A DNA stretch of 64,000 bases, from the NCBI RefSeq assembly GCF_022048975.1, contig NZ_JAKMHX010000030.1, forward strand, positions 248,001 to 312,000. The letters run 5' to 3'. This document shows, piece after piece, positions 44,553 to 53,416 of this stretch. Within the stretch, counting starts at the first letter, position 1; each line of letters begins with the position of its first letter. A program made the translations under genes and the position numbers. The notes under the pieces were generated by a model. It did no database searches. It was given only the letters and a program-made list of their open reading frames with translations, and had not been told where the DNA came from. This DNA is from Sporosarcina cyprini. GTDB taxonomy: Bacteria; Bacillota; Bacilli; Bacillales_A; Planococcaceae.

Positions 44553-45559
44553 CACTCGTCGCCCCCTTCCTCTTTGTAAACATGGCGTAACGCATATTCC
44601 GGCTCAGCATACGGGGCTTTTTCCGCATAGTCGGTTGCCTCGTTCACAATAGCTGAAATCCGCTCTTCCAGTTCTTTTTCAGATGCTTCATCTAAGATGC
44701 CAGCCTCTTTTAAGTACGCTGAGAATTTAGGAATCGGATCAAGCTTCCGCTCTTGCTCAAGTTCTTCTGCGTCGCGATATAAGCGATGATCATCATCCGA
44801 GGAGTGGGCAGTCAGGCGGTAGCAGACTGCTTCAATTAAACTTGGGCCTTCTCCAGAACGGGCACGGTCTGCTGCCTCTTTTACAACTTTAAAGACATCA
44901 AGCGGATCAGTTCCGTCTACAGTAACACCCGGCATTCCATAACCGACAGCACGATCAGAAACATTCTCACAAGCCAATTGCTTTTCAAGCGGCACAGAAA
45001 TCGCATATTTGTTATTTTCAACCATAACAATGGTAGGCAATTTATGGACACCTGCAAAGTTCATTCCTTCATGGAAGTCCCCTTGGTTGGAGGAACCTTC
45101 GCCTAGCGTGACGAACGTAACAAAATCCTCTTTTTTCATTTTCGCTGCGAGCGCTACTCCCACTGCATGAGGAAGCTGCGTGGTAACAGGTGAGGAACCG
45201 GTAAGAATCCGATTTTTACGCTGGCCGAAATGACCAGGCATCTGGCGTCCGCCTGAGTTCGGGTCTTCTGCTTTTGCAAAAGCCGACAGCATAAGTTCAC
45301 GAGGCGTCATGCCGAAATGAAGGACAACCCCCATATCACGGTAATACGGAGCAATCCAATCTTTCTCCTTATTCAGAGCAAATGCAGCACCAACTTGTGC
45401 GGCTTCCTGCCCTTGACACGAGATAACAAATGGAATTTTGCCTGCACGGTTCAAAAGCCACATTCTTTCATCAAGGCGACGGGCCATGACCATCGTTTCA
45501 TACATTTGAAGCACGTCTTCATTCGTCAATCCAAGTTCTTCATGACGCGAATGAGCCAT
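44552..45559 (-). CDS. bkdAA: Branched-chain alpha-keto acid dehydrogenase E1 alpha subunit
   Basis: 335 residues. The thiamine diphosphate and magnesium site is TLGEGSSNQGDFHEGMNFAG, followed by VENNKYAISVP. RRLDERMWLLNRAGKIPF and the regulatory-loop region YRLTAHSSDDDHRLYRD match E1 alpha. The first base of the sequence motif uses Glu (GEGSS) where GDG is more common, which is normal in this branched-chain group. The frame opens at 45613 right after lpdV, but ATG 45559 has AAGGGGG eight bases upstream. Confidence 0.94.
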   Translation of the reverse strand: MAHSRHEELGLTNEDVLQMYETMVMARRLDERMWLLNRAGKIPFVISCQGQEAAQVGAAFALNKEKDWIAPYYRDMGVVLHFGMTPRELMLSAFAKAEDPNSGGRQMPGHFGQRKNRILTGSSPVTTQLPHAVGVALAAKMKKEDFVTFVTLGEGSSNQGDFHEGMNFAGVHKLPTIVMVENNKYAISVPLEKQLACENVSDRAVGYGMPGVTVDGTDPLDVFKVVKEAADRARSGEGPSLIEAVCYRLTAHSSDDDHRLYRDAEELEQERKLDPIPKFSAYLKEAGILDEASEKELEERISAIVNEATDYAEKAPYAEPEYALRHVYKEEGGDE

Positions 45560-45613
45560 TTTCAATTCCCCCTTTTCAATAGGGCTTCCGCTTCTTCCGG
45601 AATACCCAGCCAT

Positions 45614-47041
45614 TTACATATGAATCGCTTTGCCGTCTACAGCAAGTGCCGCTTCACCCATCACTTCCGATAAAGACGGATGTGGGTGGACTGTGGAAGC
45701 GACCTCCCATGGAGTTGCGTCTAATACCATGGCCAGCCCCGCTTCAGAAATTAAATCGGTAACATGAGATCCAATCATATGAATGCCCAATATATCATCG
45801 GTCTTTTGATCCGCAATGATTTTCACAAATCCATCTGCATTCCCGTTGACGAGCGCTTTTCCGATGGCTGCGAACGGGAATTTGCCGACTTTCACGTCAT
45901 AGCCTTGTTCTTTCGCCTGTTTTTCCGTCAAACCGACACTAGATGCTTCCGGGCTGGAGTAAATGCAGCGAGCAATCTTAGTATAATCAAGCGGTTCGAC
46001 CGTCTGCCCTGCAATATGCTCAACAGCCGCAATACCTTCATGGGAAGCGACATGAGCCAGTTGAAGACCGCCGATGACGTCGCCAATTGCATAAATATGG
46101 CTTTCTTTCGTCTGGAAGGTAGGTTTCGTTTGAATAAACCCTTTCTCCAGTTGAATCTCCGTATTTTCTAGGCCGATTCCTTCTACATTCGCCTGTCTGC
46201 CAACAGAAACAAGCATCCGCTCCGCAGTGAATTCTTTTGTTTCTCCATTCATTTCAGCTGAAATGGTAACGGAATCAGCGGTTTTCTTTAATGTGTCAGG
46301 TAGAACTTTTGCACCGACCGCAAATGTAATGCCTTTTTTCGATAGGAGTTTTTTCATCTCTTTTGAGATGTCTTCGTCTTCTGTTGGGATGATTCGGTCT
46401 GCATATTCAATGACGGTCACGTCTACTCCAAAATCATGAAGCATAGATGCCCACTCGATACCGATGACGCCTCCCCCTACGATCAGAATGGATTTTGGCA
46501 ATGTTTCCATTGCGAGCGCTCCGTCGGAAGACATGATTTGTTGTTCATCCAGTTCAAGACCCGGCAATGTACGCGGCCGGGATCCTGTCGCGATGATCAA
46601 GTTTTTGAGGATCAACATCTCATTTTCCTCACCGCTGTTCATTTCCACAGAAATGGTTCCCGGCATTGGCGAGAAGATGGATGGGCCAAGCATTCTGCCT
46701 GTGCCTTCAAACACATCAATTTTCCCTTTTTTCATTAGCGACTTAACGCCGTTATGCAACTGATTGACGATTTCATCCTTACGGGCCTGCACACGTGCAA
46801 AATTCAAAGAGGTTCCACTCGTCTCCACTCCGAAATGGGAAGCTTCGTTTTTGGCCAAATGGTACACTTCCGCACTTTTCAGAAGTGCTTTACTCGGGAT
46901 GCAGCCTTTATGCAGGCAAGTGCCTCCAAGTGCCCCTTTTTCCACTAGTGCTGTTTTTAGCCCCAATTGCGCTGAACGGATAGCTGCCACGTAGCCGCCC
47001 GTTCCTCCGCCAAGTATTACCACGTCATATTCCTGTGCCAT
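45614..47041 (-). CDS. lpdV: Dihydrolipoyl dehydrogenase (E3) of the branched-chain complex
   Basis: 475 residues. It reoxidises the lipoyl groups of E2 with NAD+. FAD binding VVILGGGTGGYVAAI opens it, GGTCLHKGCIPSKALL holds the redox disulfide (Cys-x4-Cys), ILIVGGGVIGIEWASML binds NAD, YAIGDVIGG is the second FAD motif, and VHPHPSLSEVMGEA near the end has the catalytic His-Pro. AAGGAGG is about nine bases before the ATG. It lies between buk and bkdAA in the operon. Confidence 0.95.
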   Translation of the reverse strand: MAQEYDVVILGGGTGGYVAAIRSAQLGLKTALVEKGALGGTCLHKGCIPSKALLKSAEVYHLAKNEASHFGVETSGTSLNFARVQARKDEIVNQLHNGVKSLMKKGKIDVFEGTGRMLGPSIFSPMPGTISVEMNSGEENEMLILKNLIIATGSRPRTLPGLELDEQQIMSSDGALAMETLPKSILIVGGGVIGIEWASMLHDFGVDVTVIEYADRIIPTEDEDISKEMKKLLSKKGITFAVGAKVLPDTLKKTADSVTISAEMNGETKEFTAERMLVSVGRQANVEGIGLENTEIQLEKGFIQTKPTFQTKESHIYAIGDVIGGLQLAHVASHEGIAAVEHIAGQTVEPLDYTKIARCIYSSPEASSVGLTEKQAKEQGYDVKVGKFPFAAIGKALVNGNADGFVKIIADQKTDDILGIHMIGSHVTDLISEAGLAMVLDATPWEVASTVHPHPSLSEVMGEAALAVDGKAIHM

Positions 47042-47069
47042 TGAACATGGCCTCCTTCATCACTACCCT

Positions 47070-48152
47070 TCAAGAAGGATAGGTTTTTGCTTGTTCTTCC
47101 TGCATCAGGACGCGCAATGCGCCTTCAGCGAGTGCTTGCAGTTCATCTTCACCTGGGAAAACCACTACATCGGATATCCAGTCGACACGATCCGCGATAG
47201 ATTGGACAAACGCTTTTCCATAAGCAAGCCCGCCCGTCAGGAGGATGGCATCCACTTTTCCGCTCAATACGGCAGCCGCACTGCCGATTTCTTTGGCGAC
47301 CTGATAGGCCATTGCCTCATAGATGAGTTTTGCCCGATCGTCTCCCGCTTCGATTCGTTTCTCGACCGCTACAGCATCATTCGTCCCGAGATAACCGACG
47401 AGCCCTCCCTTGCCGACGAGATTTGCCATCAGCTCTTGCCGGTAATAAGTACCCGAGTAGCAAAGATCGATCAGATCGCCTGCTGGAACCGTCCCAGCAC
47501 GCTCCGGGCTAAATGGGCCATCCCCGTGCAAGCCATTATTCACATCGACCACCTGGCCGTGTTCATGTACGCCGACCGTGATGCCGCCACCCATATGAGT
47601 GACGACCAGGCGGAGTTCATCATATTTCTTGCCAATTTGTTTTGCGTATCGACGGGCGACCGCTTTTTGATTCAACGCATGGAAAATCGATTTCCGTTCA
47701 ATGAGAGCGAAGCCTGAAATCCGGGCGAGCGGCTGAAGCTCATCGACGACTACCGGATCGACAATGAAAGCTGGAACTTTCAGATCCGTCGCAATTTCGT
47801 TCGCCAAAATGCCTCCGAGATTCGAGGCATGCTGTCCGGAAACCCCTTTGCGTAAATCTTTGAGCATGGAGTCATTCACGGAGTAAGTGCCCCCTGCAAT
47901 CGGTCGCAGTAAGCCTCCTCTTCCGCAAATGGCGGCAAATCCCTCAAGATGGAATCCATGCTCTTCAAGGGAGGACACGATCGCCTTTTTCCTGAAATCA
48001 AATTGATCGATAATCGAAGGATATCGAGAAAGCTCCTCTGTGGAATGGCGTATTGTACTTTCCATCACTTGTGCATCATTTTTAAATACGCCGATTTTCG
48101 TCGATGTGGATCCCGGATTGATGACCAGAATCTGAAAAATGTCTTTCGGCAT
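47070..48152 (-). CDS. buk: Butyrate kinase (branched-chain acyl kinase)
   Basis: 360 residues of the acetokinase/ASKHA fold. Motifs are [16 protein letters not shown] at the start, [33 protein letters not shown] and [10 protein letters not shown]. It converts the acyl-phosphate made by Ptb to the acid and ATP, so isobutyrate, isovalerate and 2-methylbutyrate can be released with energy gain, or taken up in reverse. ATG 48152 with AGGTAGGG six bases upstream is preferred over the TTG at 48158. Confidence 0.94.
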   Translation of the reverse strand: MPKDIFQILVINPGSTSTKIGVFKNDAQVMESTIRHSTEELSRYPSIIDQFDFRKKAIVSSLEEHGFHLEGFAAICGRGGLLRPIAGGTYSVNDSMLKDLRKGVSGQHASNLGGILANEIATDLKVPAFIVDPVVVDELQPLARISGFALIERKSIFHALNQKAVARRYAKQIGKKYDELRLVVTHMGGGITVGVHEHGQVVDVNNGLHGDGPFSPERAGTVPAGDLIDLCYSGTYYRQELMANLVGKGGLVGYLGTNDAVAVEKRIEAGDDRAKLIYEAMAYQVAKEIGSAAAVLSGKVDAILLTGGLAYGKAFVQSIADRVDWISDVVVFPGEDELQALAEGALRVLMQEEQAKTYPS

Positions 48153-48185
48153 TTTCAACCCTACCTTCGATATGAGAACTGTCTA

Positions 48186-49280
48186 TTATTTTTTGCGGCT
48201 TAACACGCTTTTTTCATTTTGCAAAAATTGACTGCGAGACTTAGCGACCCGCGCAATGCGTTCTTCCGCAAGACGGTCTGCTGCTACATATGTCGGAATG
48301 CTGTCACGCTTGGAGATAGCGAAAATCTGCTCGATTGTATCGTAAATTCCCGCAACGCGTTTCAACGCACGCTCTCTATTATAACCGGCCAATTCATCTG
48401 CGACATTAATGACGCCGCCTGAGTTAATGACGTAATCCGGTGCGTACACAATGCCCATTTCATGGATAATGTCTCCGTGTTCCGGATTTTTCAATTGATT
48501 GTTCGCAGATCCTGCAATTACTTTCGCTTTCAATTGTGGAATCGTCTCATCGTTAATGACGGCACCGAGTGCACATGGAGCAAAAATATCTGCGTCTTGT
48601 GAATAAATTTCATTCGTATCAACCGCAACTGCGCCGAACGCATCTACAGCACGTTGAACAGCCTCTTTGTTAATATCAGTTACAATTAACTTTGCGCCTT
48701 CCTCATGCAAGTATTCGCAAAGTGCATACGCAACGTTTCCAACACCTTGGACCGCAACCGTTTTTCCTTCTAGGGAGTCGCTTCCAAATGCTTCTTTCGC
48801 AGCCGCTTTCATCCCTTTGTATACTCCGAAAGCTGTGACTGGAGATGGATTGCCTGAAGAACCAGCATCGGAAACGCCCGTTACATAGTCAGTTTCTAAG
48901 TGAATCAAATCCATATCCTCTTCTGTCGTTCCTACATCCTCTGCCGTGATGTAACGGCCATTCAAACCTTCGATATAACGTCCAAACGCACGGAACAATT
49001 CAGGGTTCTTATCTTTTTTCGGATCACCGATAATGACCGTTTTACCGCCACCTAGATCAAGGCCAGCAGCCGCATTTTTGTATGTCATCCCGCGAGCGAG
49101 GCGAAGCGCATCCTCAATTGCTTCTTCTTCGGATGCATATGTCCACATGCGTGTGCCACCAAGTGCCGGTCCGAGTGTTGTATCGTGGATCGCAATGATC
49201 GCTTTTAGACCAGATGCTTCGTCTTGGCAGATGACAAGTTGTTCATAATCGTATTTCTCCATATATTTGAATAGTTCCAT
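48186..49280 (-). CDS. bcd: Leucine (branched-chain amino acid) dehydrogenase
   Basis: 364 residues, the normal family length. It deaminates leucine, valine and isoleucine to keto acids with NAD+. Catalytic Lys is in [20 protein letters not shown], Glu/Asp in [14 protein letters not shown] and NAD-binding [17 protein letters not shown]. The frame opens at 49319, overlapping ptb, but GGAGG seven bases before ATG 49280 fixes the start. Confidence 0.95.
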   Translation of the reverse strand: MELFKYMEKYDYEQLVICQDEASGLKAIIAIHDTTLGPALGGTRMWTYASEEEAIEDALRLARGMTYKNAAAGLDLGGGKTVIIGDPKKDKNPELFRAFGRYIEGLNGRYITAEDVGTTEEDMDLIHLETDYVTGVSDAGSSGNPSPVTAFGVYKGMKAAAKEAFGSDSLEGKTVAVQGVGNVAYALCEYLHEEGAKLIVTDINKEAVQRAVDAFGAVAVDTNEIYSQDADIFAPCALGAVINDETIPQLKAKVIAGSANNQLKNPEHGDIIHEMGIVYAPDYVINSGGVINVADELAGYNRERALKRVAGIYDTIEQIFAISKRDSIPTYVAADRLAEERIARVAKSRSQFLQNEKSVLSRKK

Positions 49281-49302
49281 GATAATTCCTCCAGTTATAT
49301 GT

Positions 49303-50214
49303 TTAATGTTGTGATACAAGTATTGCTAACGCGAGTGAATACAATTTGCTTTCCATGCGATCTGATCGTGAAGTAAGCACGACAGGTGCCTTGGCCCCTT
49401 GGATCACTGCCCCCACTTTCGCATTTGCGAAGTACATGAGGGACTTATAGAGAATATTTCCAGCTTCTATACTAGGAACTAGCAGAATATCCGCGTTGCC
49501 CGCCGTCTCTCCTTCAATCCCTTTATGCTCTGCAGCTTCACGTGAAACCGCATTGTCCAATGCCAGCGGGCCGTCAATGATGCAACCATTGATCTGCCCT
49601 CTGTGATTCATGGCGACAAGCGCAGCTGCATCTAAGGTTGGCTGCATGGCTGGATTCACTGTTTCAACTGCAGCAAGGGGAGCGACAATCGGCTTGCTGA
49701 TGCCGCATGCATGCGCGGCCAGAACGGCATTGCGGACAATTTGAGCCTTTTCCGTAAGATCTGGTGCGATATTCATCGCCGCATCCGTCACAAATAGAAG
49801 CCGTTCATAACCAGGAACTTCAAAAGCCGCTACGTGGGACAGGATCGTCTCCTTGCGCAAACCGTAATCTCGATTCAATACTTCCTTCAGAATGGTTGCG
49901 GTCGGTAAGTTCCCTTTCATGAGAACATCCGCTTGACCGCCGGACACCGATTGAACTGCCAGTTTTGCCGCCATTCGCTGATCTGACGCGTCTTCAATTT
50001 CAATGAAGCCATTGTCCAAAAGACGTGGATCAACTTTAGCTAGGACCGATCGGATTTCCTCCTTGTCACCGAATAAGCGGAACGATGCAAGATTCCTCTC
50101 CAATGCCATTTTGACAGCCCCAAGCACATGGCTATCTGCAGCGCTGGCGACGGAAACGACTGGCCGGGTATCCGAAGCAGCCGCTTTATCAATAAGTGAA
50201 TCGAGTGACGCCAT
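49303..50214 (-). CDS. ptb: Phosphate butyryltransferase
   Basis: 303 residues of the PTA/PTB family. It transfers an acyl group from CoA to phosphate. [53 protein letters not shown] and a final [14 protein letters not shown] are typical. AGGGAG lies eight bases before ATG 50214, only 16 bases after the bkdR stop codon, so there is no room for a separate sigma-54 promoter between bkdR and ptb outside the bkdR coding region. Confidence 0.93.
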   Translation of the reverse strand: MASLDSLIDKAAASDTRPVVSVASAADSHVLGAVKMALERNLASFRLFGDKEEIRSVLAKVDPRLLDNGFIEIEDASDQRMAAKLAVQSVSGGQADVLMKGNLPTATILKEVLNRDYGLRKETILSHVAAFEVPGYERLLFVTDAAMNIAPDLTEKAQIVRNAVLAAHACGISKPIVAPLAAVETVNPAMQPTLDAAALVAMNHRGQINGCIIDGPLALDNAVSREAAEHKGIEGETAGNADILLVPSIEAGNILYKSLMYFANAKVGAVIQGAKAPVVLTSRSDRMESKLYSLALAILVSQH

Positions 50215-50229
50215 TATTATCACTCCCTA

Positions 50230-52257
50230 TCAAATCAATTTATATTTCTCCAGCTTATAATAAAGGGAACGGAGCGATATGCCTAAACGGTTCGCAGTTA
50301 GCGATTTGTTGCCATCGTTCTCCTGCATCGCCTTTTCGAGCACAGCTCGTTCATAATCATCCATAATGGAGGCAAGTGTGCTTTTCTCGAGTGAAACTTC
50401 CTCTTCTATTTTGGCATCATTTGAGAAGAGCGATTTCCGAATGTCCTCTTCCTTAATGGCTGCTGTGCCGGGCTGCATGTAAATCATCGCCCTGCTGAGC
50501 ACATTCTCTAACTCTCGCACATTGCCCGGCCAATCATATTGGGCAAGCCGATCCAGTGCTTCGGCTGTGATTAACTCTACATTCATGCCGAATTCCTGAT
50601 TCAATTTGCCGAGCAGATGATTGGCCACTTCCGGAATATCGCCCTTTCTCGTCCGCAATGGCGGAATGTGGATCGATAATCGGTTCAGATGATAATATAG
50701 CTCTTCGTTAAACTTGCCATCATGCATCGCTTTTTCAAGGTTTTTCGAACTAGCAGTGACGATACGGGCATGCAGTCCATTTTGATCGGATAGATGCTGG
50801 TCCGTTCTGTTCACGATATAATCCAGCAGCCGCTTTTGTGTTTTTGGCGGCAAATCCGATATTTCATCGAGAAACAGCGTCCCTTTTCCTGTTTCCGCAA
50901 GTAGTCCAGCCCTTCCTCCTTCATCGTCCTGAGCTTCACCGAACAATTCCTTTTCGATGATGGCCGGGTCGATGATGCTGCAATTCACCCGGATAAAATT
51001 ATGGCTTTTGCGATCGCTGCCCGAATGGATAGCGTGTGCAAAAAGTTCTTTGCCTGTCCCCGGTTCGCCTCTCAAGAGAACTGGGACCGAGGATTTAGCG
51101 GCGGCAACTTTAGCTTGTTCAATCGCAAGCTCAATATCCGGAGAACTTCCATTGATGTCTGAAAAGGTATATGTAGATTCAAGTTTCCTGATAATAGATC
51201 GAGCCCAATCGAGCTCACGCATAAGACTTCTCATTTCTGTTATATCATGAATGACTCCCACACTGCCCATCACATGCTGGTCGACAATAATCGGAGCCAC
51301 ATTGACAATGACATCCCGATTGGATTCTCCAATACGCATGTTGACTCCGCGCACAGGCTTCTTCGTCTTCAGCACTTTCATATGGATGCTTTCGCCTTCA
51401 TTAATATCTACGGTGGCCGGTTTTCCGACCACTTCGTCTTCGGACAGTCCGGTAATCCTTGTATACGCAGGATTTACCAAGATGCCATTGCCTTTGTCGT
51501 CTACAACCGAAATAGCATCATCGCTCGAATGGATGATAGCTTCCAACATGGTTTTCACTTGTTTCAGATCAGTTATTTCTTCAGCCAGCTTCAAGACTTC
51601 AGAGACATCTTTAAAGACAGCGAATGCGCCGATTTTTTCCCCATCTGAAGTGAAAAGAGGGAACCTGGAGCTGACTATTTTCAACCCATTTGGCAGTTGA
51701 AGTTCCTCATTCAACTCGACTTTCCCCGAATTGAAAACCCTTACAAGTTTACTTTCAGGAATAATCTCCTCGATTGGGATGTCAATAATCCGTTCGCTCT
51801 GGACACCCAGCATTCTGCAAGCGCTTTCATTGATAAAATCAATTTTTCCTTTTGCATTAATGCCGATCATCCCTTCTTCAACGGAATCGAAGATGAGCTG
51901 CTGCTTATGAATCTCAGTTTGAACTTGTTGAATAAAATGATTTTTCTCGTTCAATAAATGAACGATTAAATTAGCCACTGAACCAGGTACAAGCATGGTT
52001 CCTGGCGGTTTGTGTTCCATTAGTTCCGCAAAAACGGCAGGGTCTCCTGTAACATCGAATACGATGTGGACGGGTTCCTTCAAAAACGCTTCCCATTGTT
52101 TCCCTGTTCGAACGCCAAGCTCCTTGGCAAGTTGTAAGCCGGGAGCATTTTCATCCTGGTCCACGATTGCGAAAACTTGCATGAAATCTAATTTGCTAAT
52201 GAGATGCAATAATGCGGAGCCGCCATTCCCTGCTCCAATAATAAGAACCTTTTGCAA
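50230..52257 (-). CDS. bkdR: BkdR-like PAS/AAA+ regulator lacking the GAFTGA loop
   Basis: 675 residues. A Rossmann-like segment (KVLIIGAGNGGSALLHLI) fills residues 1-110. Two PAS domains lie at about 125-230 and 245-350. The AAA+ domain (about 365-600) has Walker A GEPGTGKELFAHAIH and Walker B GTLFLDEISDLPP. A Fis-type helix-turn-helix (NKSLTANRLGISLRSLYYKL) ends it. In sigma-54 activators GAFTGA should lie between ELFG and GTLFLDE, but here the piece reads EAQDDEGGRAGLLAETGK, so the sigma-54 contact is gone. It probably controls the bkd operon as first gene. Start TTG 52257, with AAAGGAG about 11 bases upstream. Confidence 0.88.
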   Translation of the reverse strand: MQKVLIIGAGNGGSALLHLISKLDFMQVFAIVDQDENAPGLQLAKELGVRTGKQWEAFLKEPVHIVFDVTGDPAVFAELMEHKPPGTMLVPGSVANLIVHLLNEKNHFIQQVQTEIHKQQLIFDSVEEGMIGINAKGKIDFINESACRMLGVQSERIIDIPIEEIIPESKLVRVFNSGKVELNEELQLPNGLKIVSSRFPLFTSDGEKIGAFAVFKDVSEVLKLAEEITDLKQVKTMLEAIIHSSDDAISVVDDKGNGILVNPAYTRITGLSEDEVVGKPATVDINEGESIHMKVLKTKKPVRGVNMRIGESNRDVIVNVAPIIVDQHVMGSVGVIHDITEMRSLMRELDWARSIIRKLESTYTFSDINGSSPDIELAIEQAKVAAAKSSVPVLLRGEPGTGKELFAHAIHSGSDRKSHNFIRVNCSIIDPAIIEKELFGEAQDDEGGRAGLLAETGKGTLFLDEISDLPPKTQKRLLDYIVNRTDQHLSDQNGLHARIVTASSKNLEKAMHDGKFNEELYYHLNRLSIHIPPLRTRKGDIPEVANHLLGKLNQEFGMNVELITAEALDRLAQYDWPGNVRELENVLSRAMIYMQPGTAAIKEEDIRKSLFSNDAKIEEEVSLEKSTLASIMDDYERAVLEKAMQENDGNKSLTANRLGISLRSLYYKLEKYKLI

Positions 52258-52308
52258 GGATATTCAATCTCCTTTAACAAGAATGCAATCTTTTGCAAAT
52301 CCATTTTT

Positions 52309-52337
52309 ATCATACACCATAACTCCTTTCTTGACAA
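52309..52337 (-). promoter_or_regulatory. Sigma-A promoter of the bkdR-bkd operon
   Basis: On the minus strand TTGTCA (52337-52332) and TATGAT (52314-52309) are spaced by exactly 17 bases. The -35 overlaps that of the divergent yqzF promoter. Confidence 0.7.
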
Positions 52338-52358
52338 TAATTGATGACACGGTAAAAT
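52331..52358 (+). promoter_or_regulatory. Promoter of yqzF, back to back with the bkdR promoter
   Basis: A consensus TTGACA (52331-52336) and TAAAAT (52353-52358) are 16 bases apart. Five of the six -35 bases are shared with the -35 of the opposite promoter. Confidence 0.6.
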
Positions 52359-52383
52359 TAAAATCGATAAGGAGTTGTTAACA

Positions 52384-52623
52384 ATGGCCCGTTTGGCGGC
52401 GTTTATCGTCCTTCTCATACCAGGTCTGATGGCAGCTTTTGGCATCAAACTGATGAGGGATTCTTTGTTCGGAATCTTATTCAGTCCTTTTCCGTTTATT
52501 TGGCTGCAGTTTTTGATCGGCTTTCTCTTGTTTGCTGCCGGCCTCGGCTTCTTCGCCGGGTTTCTGCTCAGACGCGACCGAAGAAAAGGACGCGTTCAAG
52601 AAAAGTTTCAGGAAAAGCGTTGA
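52384..52623 (+). CDS. yqzF: YqzF-like DUF2627 membrane protein
   Basis: 79 residues. Two membrane helices (about 3-20 and 38-63) join through FGIKLMRDSLFGILFSPFP and end in a basic tail (RRDRRKGRVQEKFQEKR). This matches DUF2627/YqzF, which in B. subtilis also sits beside bkdR. Function unknown. AAGGAG lies about nine bases before ATG 52384. Confidence 0.82.
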   Translation: MARLAAFIVLLIPGLMAAFGIKLMRDSLFGILFSPFPFIWLQFLIGFLLFAAGLGFFAGFLLRRDRRKGRVQEKFQEKR

Positions 52624-52661
52624 CTGGTTGAAAGGTATTACATAGGCTCTTCAATTGAAAT

Positions 52662-52699
52662 CAAAAAAGCAGTCGGATATCAATCCGACTGCTTTTTTA
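52662..52699. terminator. Bidirectional terminator
   Basis: AAAAAAGCAGTCGGAT pairs with ATCCGACTGCTTTTTT. It serves yqzF and the converging glycerophosphodiesterase gene. Confidence 0.9.
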
Positions 52700-53416
52700 T
52701 ACGATATTCCCCTTTTGGACGGCAAACCGTTCCGGAAAATCTGTAATCCAGCCAGCAATTCGCCCATCCTCTTGCAGGGATACTTCCTTGCCTGTTACTC
52801 CATACATTCTAAGAATTTTTCCTGAGTTAGTAAGCATCTCTTGAAAAGGATGTTTCCAAAGCCTTTTATGAAAATGAAAGCTATCCACTTCAAAGTTATT
52901 CAGAAGTTCAGGCGCAAGTTGACGCTTTTTCAGCAACAAAGCCGTTTCCATCTTCGGCTCTAGCGCTTTGACCTTTTGAAGAATTCCGTAATCAAACGAG
53001 GAAAAATGTACTTGATCTAGCAAAGAAGCCATTTCCAATATACCCGGGAGTGATTCTGGGTTCTCTACAACAGTCTCCTTCAATTCAATGTTCAGTGCGA
53101 GTTGATGCAGTAAACAGAATGAAACTGTTTCCCTTAAAGTAGGGATTCGACTTCCCATGAATATCCTCCAAAACCTTTTTCCAATCCGGATCTGCTGCAG
53201 CTCATTCGAAGTCACCGAAGAAATAGACAACCGCCTTCCGGCCACTCGCTGTAAACCTGGATCATGCAGGACGACCGGCAAACCATCACTCGTGATCTGG
53301 ACATCAATTTCCAGACCATCCGCACCAAGGTGAGCAGCTTCCTTAAACGCCATCATGGTGTTTTCAAAACGATGGGCGGAAGCACCGCGATGAGCGAAAA
53401 CGAGGGGTCTAGACAT
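52697..53416 (-). CDS. yqiK: Glycerophosphodiester phosphodiesterase
   Basis: 239 residues of the GDPD TIM-barrel family. AHRGASAHRFENTMMAF (catalytic His, Arg and Glu-Asn-Thr), GLEIDVQITSDGLPVVLHD (Glu-x-Asp and second His) and NIELKE make up the metal site. It hydrolyses glycerophosphodiesters to glycerol 3-phosphate and an alcohol. No signal peptide is visible, so it is cytoplasmic. There is no clear RBS; ATG 53416 lies inside the last codons of the FapA-family gene (8-base overlap), so translation is probably coupled. Confidence 0.88.
   Translation of the reverse strand: MSRPLVFAHRGASAHRFENTMMAFKEAAHLGADGLEIDVQITSDGLPVVLHDPGLQRVAGRRLSISSVTSNELQQIRIGKRFWRIFMGSRIPTLRETVSFCLLHQLALNIELKETVVENPESLPGILEMASLLDQVHFSSFDYGILQKVKALEPKMETALLLKKRQLAPELLNNFEVDSFHFHKRLWKHPFQEMLTNSGKILRMYGVTGKEVSLQEDGRIAGWITDFPERFAVQKGNIV

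Noticed and set aside
50215-50300. Sigma-54 promoter within the end of bkdR (TGGCAACAAATCGCT)
   Set aside because: GG to GC spacing is one base short and TTGC is absent.
52262-52310. Sigma-54 promoter before bkdR (TGGATTTGCAAAAGATTGCA on the minus strand)
   Set aside because: The GG and GC elements are 16 bases apart, not 12, and a good sigma-A promoter is present.
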